NCBI GenBank assembly: GCA_900550585.1
Contig: URST01000013.1
Coordinates: 1-38,040, forward strand
Source of the DNA: an uncultured Eubacteriales bacterium
Lineage (GTDB): Bacteria > Bacillota > Clostridia > Oscillospirales > Oscillospiraceae
Direction: 5' to 3'
Length of the DNA stretch: 38,040 nt
Position numbers and translations under genes: made by a program. Positions 16,188-24,786 of this stretch are shown in pieces (within the stretch, counting starts at the first letter, position 1; the number at the start of each line of letters is the position of its first letter). Under the pieces are notes generated by a model. The model saw nothing but the letters and a program-made list of their open reading frames with translations. It was not told the DNA's origin and ran no database searches.

Positions 16188-16904
16188 ATGAACGTAGCAT
16201 TGATCATTGCCGGCGGCAGCGGACAGCGTATGCAGCAGGACATTCCCAAGCAGTTCCTGCACATACACGATAAGCCGGTCATCATCTATACATTAGAGGG
16301 GTTTCAGCGCAATCCCCAGATCGACGCCATTGAGGTCGTTTGCCTTGACGGCTGGCACGAGGTACTGTGGGCAAACGCCAAGCAGTTTGGTATTGACAAG
16401 CTGAAGTGGGTCATTTCCGGCGGCAGTACAGCCCAAGAATCCATTCGCAACGGCATCGAAAATCTGTCCGATGTCTGCGGCGCGGAGGATATTCTCGTCA
16501 TCCATGACGGTATACGCCCCATGGTAGAGGATTTTGTTCTGGATGATGTGATCGTGAAATGCCGCCAGTACGGAAACGGCGTCACCTCGCTGCCGTATAA
16601 CGAGCAGATATTCGTAAAGGACGATGAGTTCACCACCACGAAATACATCCCGCGCGACACCCTGCGCAGAGTGTCCACACCGCAGGCGTACCGCTACGGT
16701 ATCATTGCGGATGCATATCGGGAGGCGTTTGCAACGGGCGTCGGTATCCAGTCGGCCACCTATGCCAACACGCTGATGGTAGAACTGGGTCACCGGCTAT
16801 ACTTTGCGGCCGGCTCCGAGAAAAATATCAAGCTCACCACAAAAGATGATTTTGCGCTGTTCCGTGCCTATCTGGACATGGAAAAAAACAGCATACTGAA
16901 ATAG
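16188..16904 (+). CDS. IspD/TarI-like cytidylyltransferase
   Basis: A 238-residue nucleotidyltransferase. The N-terminal GGSGQRMQQDIPKQF (residues 9-23) is the CTP-binding signature of the IspD/TarI family, and IHDGIRPMV is the second conserved block. Two roles are possible: D-ribitol 5-phosphate cytidylyltransferase (TarI) or the isoprenoid enzyme IspD. The position between a TagF-like transferase with a GT2 and an SDR favours a glycan role, making a CDP-activated polyol or sugar. No TarJ-type alcohol dehydrogenase is present, so the downstream SDR may supply or modify the substrate. An AAGGAGG site precedes the ATG. Confidence 0.78.
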   Translation: MNVALIIAGGSGQRMQQDIPKQFLHIHDKPVIIYTLEGFQRNPQIDAIEVVCLDGWHEVLWANAKQFGIDKLKWVISGGSTAQESIRNGIENLSDVCGAEDILVIHDGIRPMVEDFVLDDVIVKCRQYGNGVTSLPYNEQIFVKDDEFTTTKYIPRDTLRRVSTPQAYRYGIIADAYREAFATGVGIQSATYANTLMVELGHRLYFAAGSEKNIKLTTKDDFALFRAYLDMEKNSILK

Positions 16905-16914
16905 GGGGTAACTT

Positions 16915-18015
16915 ATGACCATCACCGAGCAAAGAGAGTACCAGCGCCTGCTGGCACGTTTTATCGGCGAAACGCAGCTGCTGCAGCAGCTGAACGGCAA
17001 AACCATTCTGTTGACCGGCGCCACCGGCATGATCGGCAGTTTTCTGGTGGATGTACTCATGACACGCAACCGTCAGCTCCCCGCAGCACGGCAGACCACT
17101 GTCATCGCGCTCGCCCGCAGCCGGCACACCGCAGAGCAGCGCTTTGCGGCGTGGCAGGACAGCGAGCGGCTCCGTTTTCTGGCCTGCGATGTGGCACAGG
17201 AGCTTCCTGCGCTGCCGCTGCAGCCGGATTACTACATTCACGCCGCCAGCACCACCCATCCTGTGGCTTATGCCCAGGAGCCGGTAAACACTGTTTTATC
17301 CAATGTGTTCGGCATCAATAATCTGCTGTCGTACATGGCCCGCCAAGGACATGGGCGGCTCCTGCTGCTTTCCAGCGTGGAGATTTATGGCAACAACCGC
17401 GGCGACACGGAGTATTTTACCGAGGACTACTGCGGCTACATCAACTGCAACACGCTGCGCGCCGGATACCAGGAAGCAAAGCGTGTCAGCGAATCCCTGT
17501 GTCAGGCGTACATACGGGAACACGGTGCAGACGTGGTCATCATCCGTCTGCCCCGTATCTACGGCCCGACGATGCGGTTGGAGGACAGCAAGGCGGCGGC
17601 ACAGTTCATTCTGAACGGTGTCCGCGGTGAAGATATCGTTCTGAAAAGCGAGGGAACACAATTTTTTTCCTACGCCCACGTCTATGACGCCGTCAGCGGC
17701 CTGCTTCATGTGCTTCTGCGCGGCGAAGGCGGTCAGGCCTACAATCTGGGCGATCCCGATTCGGACATCCTGCTGCGCGATCTGGCAAAACTGGTGGCTG
17801 ATCACACCGGGAAACAAGTCATCTTTGACCTGCCCGATTCTGTGGAGAAGGCTGGTTTCTCCACGGCGACCAAGGCTCTTATGTGCGGTAACAAACTGCG
17901 CGGACTCGGCTGGCAGCCATACTATACCATGCAGGACGGTATTCCGGAGACCATCGACATCCTTCGCGGCATCGCACGGGCGTCCGGCAGTTCGTCAGGG
18001 GAAGGCGGTAAATGA
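16915..18015 (+). CDS. NAD-dependent epimerase/dehydratase (extended SDR)
   Basis: A 366-residue extended SDR with a 28-residue N-terminal extension ahead of the Rossmann loop GATGMIGS (35-42). The catalytic pair is Y185QEAK189, and LLLLSSVEIYG is the active-site strand. The substrate region has RLPRIYGPTMR. It follows the IspD/TarI-like gene by 10 bases, and I infer that the two act in sequence on one CDP-linked substrate. This is not a known TarIJ arrangement. The stop overlaps the start of the following membrane protein (ATGA). Confidence 0.8.
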   Translation: MTITEQREYQRLLARFIGETQLLQQLNGKTILLTGATGMIGSFLVDVLMTRNRQLPAARQTTVIALARSRHTAEQRFAAWQDSERLRFLACDVAQELPALPLQPDYYIHAASTTHPVAYAQEPVNTVLSNVFGINNLLSYMARQGHGRLLLLSSVEIYGNNRGDTEYFTEDYCGYINCNTLRAGYQEAKRVSESLCQAYIREHGADVVIIRLPRIYGPTMRLEDSKAAAQFILNGVRGEDIVLKSEGTQFFSYAHVYDAVSGLLHVLLRGEGGQAYNLGDPDSDILLRDLAKLVADHTGKQVIFDLPDSVEKAGFSTATKALMCGNKLRGLGWQPYYTMQDGIPETIDILRGIARASGSSSGEGGK

Positions 18016-19742
18016 TGGCTTTGGCAGGGATCCTGTGCATTGTGCTGTGCTTTGCCATCGCTTCGCTGGTAACGACAAAAAAGGCGCCGCCAACGAAGCG
18101 CATCAAGTATCTGGTGCTGCTGGCGTTTCTGACAGTCTTCTGCAGCTTCGTCAACTACAAAGTCGTATCTGCTCTGAACTTTTCAGGCATCGCACCGCCG
18201 GATACCGTGACCATCGAGGCCACGGATACGAAGAATGACGCATCAAAAGAAACCTCCGTGTATCTGACAGGCCTGTTCGTGGATGGGCAGTCCGTGCCGA
18301 TCCGCACGACCGGGGACGGAACATGGCTTCAAGACGGCAGCTGGTACAAGTGGTACGGCAGCTCCAGCAGTCACTATGTTTCCGGTACGCCGCAGAGCAT
18401 GTCTATCTCTGTCCCGGCCGGGTCGAACCGCTATCTTACGTTTTTGGGAAATGTCTGGAAGGGCATCGGCTCTGTTGCGTGTCTCGGCGAGACGCAGGTC
18501 GTTGACTTCTATGCGCCGGAGGACACCACTATACAGGTACGCCTTCCCGACTCGCCTGCCGCCGTTCTGCGGACACTGCAGACTGTGCGGCTGGTCATCG
18601 CCGCGCTGCTGCTGGCCATTGAGCTGGCGCTGGCGGTGTGGGTGCTGCTGCGGGAAGCTGCAAAGGAACATGTCCCCAAGGAACGGGAGTGTTGGTTAGA
18701 TGTATTGAAGCTCCTTGCCTCCTATCTGATCGTTGTGATCCACTCTGTGGGTACAGTGTACAATCTTGGCCCGGATAATAACAGCAGCTGGTTTTCCTTC
18801 TTTCTGTTGAATGTCATTCCCCGCTGCGCCGTTCCGGTCTTTCTTCTTGCTACCGGCATTTTTGTGCTCGGGAAACCCATGGGCACAAAAAAGTGGGTGA
18901 AAAAGCTGGTGCATTTTCTGTTGCTGCTGCTGTTCTGGAATGCCTTCTATATCATACTGGACATGCTGCTGCATCACAGGGACGAGTTCAGCCTGACCGC
19001 ACTTTTGCGGCAGTTTGCCGCTATCCCGGTCAAGCGCGGCCCGTCGGATCCTCTTTGGTATGCCTATCAGTTAGTTTGGATCTATTCGCTGGCCCCGTTC
19101 TTCTTCAAGCTCTACTCCGTGCTTGACAGAACATGGCGGCAGCGGCTCATCCTTGTCTCCCTATTGATCCCCTGCCTGCTGTCCTGCTATGATCAGGTTT
19201 TTGATCTTGGCGGCCAGGCATATTCCCATTCTTTTGTGCAGATATTTTATATTGGGTTCATGGGGTTTCTGTTCCTCGGGCGCTACCTTTACGACTACGC
19301 GCCCGCCGACAACCGGTTGAAGAAAGCCGCGCTTCCGTTGATCGTCTTGGGCTTTGGTCTTACCATGCTCCTCAGCTGGCTCTATCTCGTGAAGCACGGT
19401 AAGGTCACGCACCAATATTTCTCCGAATTGAGTATTGGCCCGCTTCTCTACGGTACCGGCGTTTTTATCCTGTTTTACCGTGGAAAACCGGCATTTCAAA
19501 ATATGCCGGAAAAATTGAGACATGCTGTCTCCTGGCTGGCTGAACGTGCCATCGGCATTTATTTTCTGCATCACGCACTTATCTGGTACTTTGGGACCAG
19601 TATCACGATTTTCGGGTTCACGATCTCCCGTACCGGTGCGTGGTGGTCTGCGATCCTTTATACGATGTTTATCTGGTGCATAGCAGCAATGACCGTTTCC
19701 CTTCTGTCATATCTGCCGGGCATTCGGAAGCTCGTCACCTGA
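18012..19742 (+). CDS. Acyltransferase-3 membrane protein with N-terminal extracytoplasmic module
   Basis: A 576-residue integral membrane protein. Two N-terminal transmembrane helices (about 3-22 and 32-55) are followed by an outside beta-rich domain (about 60-180) and a third helix (about 188-213). The rest is an acyltransferase-3 (OafA-like) domain of about ten helices, starting ECWLDVLKLLASYLIVVIHS with the conserved catalytic-type His244 and containing later IGIYFLHHALIWYF. This family O-acylates sugars outside or across the membrane using acyl-CoA. The N-terminal module matches that of the GT-C protein at 21462, including the (N/D)VW(K/R)G motif at 147-151. The AT3 domain normally stands alone or has a C-terminal SGNH domain, so this architecture is unusual. 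It overlaps the preceding SDR stop. Confidence 0.85.
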   Translation: MMALAGILCIVLCFAIASLVTTKKAPPTKRIKYLVLLAFLTVFCSFVNYKVVSALNFSGIAPPDTVTIEATDTKNDASKETSVYLTGLFVDGQSVPIRTTGDGTWLQDGSWYKWYGSSSSHYVSGTPQSMSISVPAGSNRYLTFLGNVWKGIGSVACLGETQVVDFYAPEDTTIQVRLPDSPAAVLRTLQTVRLVIAALLLAIELALAVWVLLREAAKEHVPKERECWLDVLKLLASYLIVVIHSVGTVYNLGPDNNSSWFSFFLLNVIPRCAVPVFLLATGIFVLGKPMGTKKWVKKLVHFLLLLLFWNAFYIILDMLLHHRDEFSLTALLRQFAAIPVKRGPSDPLWYAYQLVWIYSLAPFFFKLYSVLDRTWRQRLILVSLLIPCLLSCYDQVFDLGGQAYSHSFVQIFYIGFMGFLFLGRYLYDYAPADNRLKKAALPLIVLGFGLTMLLSWLYLVKHGKVTHQYFSELSIGPLLYGTGVFILFYRGKPAFQNMPEKLRHAVSWLAERAIGIYFLHHALIWYFGTSITIFGFTISRTGAWWSAILYTMFIWCIAAMTVSLLSYLPGIRKLVT

Positions 19743-19813
19743 TCATCATCAAACACGGGTAACGCAATGGACAGTTTCCGTTTTTACCCTATCCCACACG
19801 AGGAAATAGTCAA

Positions 19814-20584
19814 ATGATCCAAGAAAAGCTTCTGCGCTACCAGTTCCTGTTTGAGGAGCTGGTGAAGCGCGACTTCAAAAAGAAATACAAGCGCACGGTG
19901 CTGGGCATGGCGTGGAGCCTGCTGTCGCCGCTTTTGATGCTGCTGGTGATGAAGCTGGTGTTCACCCAGTTCTTCGGACGGAACATGGCGCACTATACCA
20001 CCTACCTGTTCTGCGGCAACCTGGTGTTCAACTACTTCAACGAATCCACCTCCCAGGGCATGCAGTCCCTGACGGGCAACGCCGCCATCTTCACCAAGGT
20101 CAATGTGCCCAAGTACCTGTTCCTGTTCTCCAAGAACGTACAGACGCTCATCAACTTCGGCCTGACGCTGTGCATCTTCTTCGTGTTCTGCGCCTTTGAC
20201 GGCATCACGTTCACCTGGAAGTTCTTCCTGCTGCTGTACCCCATCTGCCTGCTGGTGCTGTTCAACATCGGTGTGGGGCTGATCCTCTCGGCGCTGTTCG
20301 TGTTCTTCCGGGATATCCAGTACCTGTGGAGCATCTTCATCCAGCTGCTGATGTATGCCTCCGCCATCTTCTACACCATCGACCATTACAGCTACAACGT
20401 CCAGTGCCTGTTCCTGGTGAACCCCATCTACCTGTTCATCCGCTACTTCCGGAAGATCGTCATCGACGGGGCGATCCCCACCGCTTGGTTCCACCTGCTG
20501 ATGCTGGCGGACGCGGTCATCGTGCTGGGGCTGGGCTGCTGGATGTACAAGAAGTACAACACCCGGTTTCTGTACTATGTGTAA
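19814..20584 (+). CDS. Polysaccharide ABC exporter permease (Wzm/TagG type)
   Basis: A 256-residue ABC-2 type permease with about six membrane helices. The amphipathic N-terminus LLRYQFLFEELVKRDFKKKYKRTVLGMAWSLLSPL is characteristic of the Wzm/TagG group that exports lipid-linked polysaccharides. A conserved FRDIQY element precedes the fifth helix. It is paired with the ATPase 11 bases downstream. The two would carry a finished or partly finished undecaprenyl-linked glycan out of the cytoplasm. This gene pair is GC-rich compared with the genes that follow. Confidence 0.9.
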   Translation: MIQEKLLRYQFLFEELVKRDFKKKYKRTVLGMAWSLLSPLLMLLVMKLVFTQFFGRNMAHYTTYLFCGNLVFNYFNESTSQGMQSLTGNAAIFTKVNVPKYLFLFSKNVQTLINFGLTLCIFFVFCAFDGITFTWKFFLLLYPICLLVLFNIGVGLILSALFVFFRDIQYLWSIFIQLLMYASAIFYTIDHYSYNVQCLFLVNPIYLFIRYFRKIVIDGAIPTAWFHLLMLADAVIVLGLGCWMYKKYNTRFLYYV

Positions 20585-20595
20585 GGAGGCGTGAC

Positions 20596-21339
20596 ATGAA
20601 CATTTTAGAGGTCGATCACGTCTCCATCCGGTACATCACCGGCGACTTTAAGGACATCGGACTGAAGGAGTATGTGGTACGGAAGCTGAAGCGCGACTAC
20701 CATGTGCAGGAGTTCTGGGCGGACAAGGACATCACCTTCACGCTGGAAAAGGGCGATATGCTGGGCATCATCGGCACCAACGGTGCGGGAAAGTCCACGC
20801 TGCTGAAGGCCGTCAGCGGCATCATGGAGCCTACCCACGGCAGTGTCCGCCGGGAGGGCACCATCGCGGCGCTGCTGGAGCTGGCCAGCGGCTTTGACGG
20901 CGACCTGACAGTGCGGGAAAACACCTACCTGCGGGGCGCCATGCTGGGCTACACCCGGAAATTTATGGACGAGATGTATGACCGGATCATCGACTTTGCC
21001 GAGCTGCGGGAGTTTGAGAACAGGCCGTTCAAGCAGCTGTCCTCGGGCATGAAGAGCCGTCTGGCGTTTTCCATCGCCAGTCTTGTGCAGCCGGATATCC
21101 TCATTCTGGACGAGGTGCTGTCGGTAGGCGACGGCGCGTTCCGGAAAAAGAGCGAGGCAAAGATGCGGGAGATCCTGTCCTCCGGCGCCACCAGCATTCT
21201 GGTGTCCCATTCCCTCAACCAGATCAGGGAGCTTTGCAGCAAGGTGCTGTGGCTGGATCACGGCCGCCAGATCGCCTTCGGCAGCGATGTCCAGGCCATC
21301 TGCGACCGCTACGAGGCATTCCTCGCCGGAAAAAAATAG
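20596..21339 (+). CDS. Polysaccharide ABC exporter ATP-binding protein (Wzt/TagH type)
   Basis: A 247-residue ABC ATPase. Walker A GTNGAGKST is at 60-68, the signature LSSGMKSRLAFS and Walker B PDILILDEVLSVGD follow, and the switch histidine lies in VSHS. The insertion VQEFWADKDITF before Walker A is typical of Wzt/TagH. It ends shortly after the nucleotide-binding domain, so it lacks the C-terminal carbohydrate-recognition domain of O9a-type Wzt, suggesting export without terminal-cap recognition. The start ATG 20596 has a strong AAGGAGG site at 20583-20589; the longer frame through the permease end is not used. Confidence 0.92.
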   Translation: MNILEVDHVSIRYITGDFKDIGLKEYVVRKLKRDYHVQEFWADKDITFTLEKGDMLGIIGTNGAGKSTLLKAVSGIMEPTHGSVRREGTIAALLELASGFDGDLTVRENTYLRGAMLGYTRKFMDEMYDRIIDFAELREFENRPFKQLSSGMKSRLAFSIASLVQPDILILDEVLSVGDGAFRKKSEAKMREILSSGATSILVSHSLNQIRELCSKVLWLDHGRQIAFGSDVQAICDRYEAFLAGKK

Positions 21340-21355
21340 AAGCAAGAACAGATTA

Positions 21356-21403
21356 GCATACGGGTATACCCGTATGCTGCCTTTGTTTCACAAAGGCAGC
21401 ATA
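21356..21403. repeat. Two overlapping, mutually exclusive hairpins
   Basis: A perfect 22-base palindrome GCATACGGGT-AT-ACCCGTATGC spans 21356-21377. It overlaps a second stem of about 14 bp (21373-21386 with 21390-21403) closed by a TTC loop, so only one can form at a time. The following bases are A-rich, not T-rich, so this is not a standard plus-strand terminator. It sits at a sharp drop in GC content between the exporter genes and the GT-C gene. Confidence 0.65.
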
Positions 21404-21461
21404 TAAAAAATCGTCGCGTGCAGTATGGTAGAGAGATCAAATATAGAGAGGGGTCAATTTT

Positions 21462-23597
21462 ATGATATTGATAACGGAGAAAGTCGCAAAGCTCCTGCTT
21501 ATAGCCGCTGCACTGGCAGGCGGCTGGTGGGTGCTGGGGGGAAAGCAAAACAAAAACAAAAAGGCGTGTCTCATCTATGCCGCCCTTGTCCTTGTATTTG
21601 CCACGATGGCATACAAAATATCCGGACTGACGCCGGCTTTGACGGACACCGTCACCTTGACGGCGTTGGACGAAAAGCGCGGCGAGGCACAGGCTGCAGA
21701 GGTGTTTTTGGGAGGATATACCATTGACGGGAAAACATACGCCGCAGGGAAATCCCTCCAAATAGAAGCCGGGCACTGGTTCTGGGCCGGTGAGACATAT
21801 TGCTGGCGGAGCGAAACGGATCCGCGGCAGCCTGACGGTGTTACCCGGTCGATAACGGTAAAGCTCCCGGTGGGATGGGATCGTACTCTCGATTTCAATG
21901 GAGATGTTTGGAGAGGCTTCGTTGAAATAACAGCCGGAGGCCGCACATGGACGGCGGATACTTATGCGAAAAGCAACACACCGGTGCAGGTGCAGATTGG
22001 GCGCAGCCAGACCGCCGTGCTGATCCTACAGAGTGTGCTGCGGATTGCGGTATTCGCAATTGTGCTGTTGGTCCCGTTTGCAGCGATATACCTCTTTATC
22101 AAAATCAAAAAAAATTCAGGGAACGAGTTTGTGACGTGGACTGCCTCACATTATGCAGAACTTATCTGCGGCGCCATTGCGATCGCATCTGTTTTTGTTC
22201 TGTTTCGCTATTCCGAGGTTGATTCCCTTTGGTATGACGAACTATACCAAGTAGCTCTTTCCCTTGACAATGACTGCGCAATAGGGAGACTTCTCACGCA
22301 TAGCGATTACTATCCAAGCTTCTCCTCAGATGTGCTGTCGCTGGCATATAGAATCGCCCCTTACGGCGAACGGTGGCTGTTGCTGGTCCCGGAGATATTT
22401 TCCGTTCTTGGAATTTATCTGGTAGCGATGGCAGCCAAAAGAGTGCACGGACGCGCAGCCGCCATATTTACGATGCTGTTCGGCACAACAAATACCACGC
22501 TGATCCTACGATGTGCCTATGAATTCCGCGTGTACTGGCTTCTGTTCTTTTCGTGCTGCTTGACCCTGTATATCTATGTGCGGTACAGAAATGATCTGGA
22601 TACAGCGGTTACATGGAAAAGACTTATCATATACGGCGCGGCACTATGGCTCCCGGCCGCGAGCCATGTGTTTGGTGTGTTTTTCAGTGCCGGCCTCGCC
22701 ATAACAGACATGGTGTATATGGCATCAAAGCGGTTATCGCCCAGATGGATCATCTCCTTCTGCATTACCGGTGTGCTTTATTCCCCGTGGCTGTACAATA
22801 TAATCTGCTGTGATGTTTGGTCAATGCAGAAGCCCTGGAATGGTACACCTACCCCTGACGGCATCGTAACACTGCTTCGAAACTGGTCAAGCCATGGTAA
22901 CTTTGGGTATTATTTCCTGTTGATCGGAGGCGGCATTGTTCTTGTTGAAATAGTATTGCTTGTTTACAGCGGGAAAAAGATGCATACCGCAGACATGGCC
23001 TTGTTTATCACATTGACCTTTGTTGTTTCTTTCGTTTATATCTACGGCAAATATGTCAATCCCGCATCTACTATGTGGGTCGAACGTTATTTTGTGGTAC
23101 TGGTTCCGTGCATTCTATGGCTGCAGACTCTGGCGGCTGTCTCCCTGTGTCAGCCTTTCAAAAAGCACAATGTGACAACTGCTGCAGTATGCTTAATGTG
23201 TGCGTGTATCGGCATCACCAATATATTGCAGTGGTTTCCTACCGCCACGGTGGTGGGCGCGAAGTACAGGAAATCAGCTGACTGGTTTTATACCCAAACA
23301 AATACAATATACAACGACAGCACAATTATCATCAGCACATTCTTACATGAATATCCAGAAACTGGTTGGCAGGAGTACTACTTAACCAGAGAAGGCCGAC
23401 GAGATGCGTTGAACCTTATAAACCAAGGAGATGTTGATGCGGCCGTGCTCGCCGATAAGTCCGTGGTTTATATTTACTATGGGACCAACGATATCGCAGA
23501 AAGAGTTCTGAACCTATTAGAGGAAAATGGGTTTGCAGAATCGGCAAACGATGAAAAACTGAGCATACGCACCTATATCCGGAGCGAACAAGAATAA
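21462..23597 (+). CDS. GT-C membrane glycosyltransferase (ArnT/GT39-like) with N-terminal extracytoplasmic module
   Basis: A 711-residue multi-span protein. Residues 1 to about 213 mirror the N-terminus of the acyltransferase at 18012: two helices, a beta-rich outside domain with DTVTLTALDEK and FNGDVWRGF (145-153), and a third helix. The remainder is a GT-C fold with about ten helices, beginning at residue 235. The first outside loop holds the acidic pair in SLWYDELYQ (Asp259-Glu260), the usual catalytic region of ArnT, PMT and GT39/83 enzymes. A C-terminal soluble segment of about 120 residues faces outside. Such enzymes use undecaprenyl-phosphate sugars as donors, and the GtrB/ArnC-like GT2 at 25391 could make one. 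Codon use is visibly more AT-rich than the upstream genes. Confidence 0.8.
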   Translation: MILITEKVAKLLLIAAALAGGWWVLGGKQNKNKKACLIYAALVLVFATMAYKISGLTPALTDTVTLTALDEKRGEAQAAEVFLGGYTIDGKTYAAGKSLQIEAGHWFWAGETYCWRSETDPRQPDGVTRSITVKLPVGWDRTLDFNGDVWRGFVEITAGGRTWTADTYAKSNTPVQVQIGRSQTAVLILQSVLRIAVFAIVLLVPFAAIYLFIKIKKNSGNEFVTWTASHYAELICGAIAIASVFVLFRYSEVDSLWYDELYQVALSLDNDCAIGRLLTHSDYYPSFSSDVLSLAYRIAPYGERWLLLVPEIFSVLGIYLVAMAAKRVHGRAAAIFTMLFGTTNTTLILRCAYEFRVYWLLFFSCCLTLYIYVRYRNDLDTAVTWKRLIIYGAALWLPAASHVFGVFFSAGLAITDMVYMASKRLSPRWIISFCITGVLYSPWLYNIICCDVWSMQKPWNGTPTPDGIVTLLRNWSSHGNFGYYFLLIGGGIVLVEIVLLVYSGKKMHTADMALFITLTFVVSFVYIYGKYVNPASTMWVERYFVVLVPCILWLQTLAAVSLCQPFKKHNVTTAAVCLMCACIGITNILQWFPTATVVGAKYRKSADWFYTQTNTIYNDSTIIISTFLHEYPETGWQEYYLTREGRRDALNLINQGDVDAAVLADKSVVYIYYGTNDIAERVLNLLEENGFAESANDEKLSIRTYIRSEQE

Positions 23598-23642
23598 AGA
23601 CGTATAAGCAGTGATAACTCTTAAAGTGAGGAGGCGCAGCCT

Positions 23643-24770
23643 ATGATTCCCTTCAACATTCCCCCTTATGTGGGGGCCGAGCTTACATACATCAAGCAGG
23701 CAATGGATTCCCATAAAATTTGTGGGGATGGAGAATTTACTAAAAAGTGCAATGCTTGGATGGAGAAGCGCTTTCAGGCCAAGAAAGTGCTCCTGACCAC
23801 CAGCGGCTCCACCGCGCTGGACATGGCGGCACTGCTGTGCGGCATCAAGCCCGGCGATGAGGTGATCCTGCCGAGCTACACATTTTCCAGCACGGCAAAC
23901 TCCTTTGTGCTGGCGGGTGCAAAGCTGGTGTTTGTGGACATCCGTCCCGACACCATGAACATCGACGAAACGAAGATCGAGGCCGCCATCACTGACCGCA
24001 CAAAGGTCATCGTTCCTGTTCACTATGCCGGCGTGGCCTGTGAGATGGATACCATCATGGATATCGCCCGCCGCCATGGACTGATGGTGGTAGAGGATGC
24101 GGCGCAGGGTGTGATGAGCACCTACAAGGGACGTGCACTGGGCACTATCGGCGACTTCGGCTGCTACTCGTTCCACGAGACAAAGAACTACTCCATGGGT
24201 GAGGGCGGTGCGCTGGTCATCAACAATGCTGCGTTTGACGAGCCGGCGGAGATCCTGCGGGAAAAGGGCACGAACCGCGCCAAGTTTTTCCGCGGGCAGG
24301 TGGATAAGTATACATGGGTCGAATTCGGCGACAGCTACCTGCCCAGTGAACTGAACGCCGCCTACCTATGGGCGCAGTTAGAGAATGCGGACGAGATCAA
24401 CAATGACCGTCTTGCCACATGGCAGGCATATTGGAGCGCGTTCCAGCCGCTTTCCCTTACAGGGAAGGTGGAGCTTCCTGTTGTTCCGGAGGGGTGTGTG
24501 CATAATGCGCACATGTTCTACCTGAAGCTGAAAAACCTGCAGGAGCGAACGGCTTTCATCAGCTATATGAGGGAACAGGGTGTACAGTGCGTGTTTCACT
24601 ATATTCCGCTGCATTCCGCACCGGCGGGGCTGAAATTTGGCCGTTTCCACGGTGAAGACATCTGTACAACAGCGGAGAGCGAACGTCTCGTCCGCCTGCC
24701 GCTGTATTACGGGATGAGTGAGGAAGACAGGACGCTTGTAGTGCGGAACGCCATAAACTTTCTAATGTAA
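23643..24770 (+). CDS. wecE: dTDP-4-amino-4,6-dideoxygalactose transaminase (WecE-like)
   Basis: A 375-residue PLP-dependent DegT/DnrJ/EryC1 aminotransferase. The start MIPFNIPPYVGAEL and long blocks such as DTMNIDET, VIVPVHYAGVACEMDTIM, VEDAAQGVMSTYKGRALGTI, KGTNRAKFFRGQVDKYTW and ESERLVRLPLYY match my recollection of E. coli WecE (376 residues) closely. The PLP lysine is Lys181 in SFHETKNYS. WecE converts dTDP-4-keto-6-deoxyglucose to dTDP-Fuc4N with glutamate as amino donor. Its substrate would come from RmlA and RmlB encoded at the end of this locus. It follows the GT-C gene with a GAGGAGG site. Confidence 0.93.
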   Translation: MIPFNIPPYVGAELTYIKQAMDSHKICGDGEFTKKCNAWMEKRFQAKKVLLTTSGSTALDMAALLCGIKPGDEVILPSYTFSSTANSFVLAGAKLVFVDIRPDTMNIDETKIEAAITDRTKVIVPVHYAGVACEMDTIMDIARRHGLMVVEDAAQGVMSTYKGRALGTIGDFGCYSFHETKNYSMGEGGALVINNAAFDEPAEILREKGTNRAKFFRGQVDKYTWVEFGDSYLPSELNAAYLWAQLENADEINNDRLATWQAYWSAFQPLSLTGKVELPVVPEGCVHNAHMFYLKLKNLQERTAFISYMREQGVQCVFHYIPLHSAPAGLKFGRFHGEDICTTAESERLVRLPLYYGMSEEDRTLVVRNAINFLM

Positions 24771-24786
24771 ACAGGAGGAGAAAACA

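Noticed and set aside
20326..20595. N-terminal extension of the exporter ATPase through the permease end
   Set aside because: The extension is out-of-frame permease coding sequence; a strong AAGGAGG site precedes ATG 20596, which begins with the usual ABC strand.
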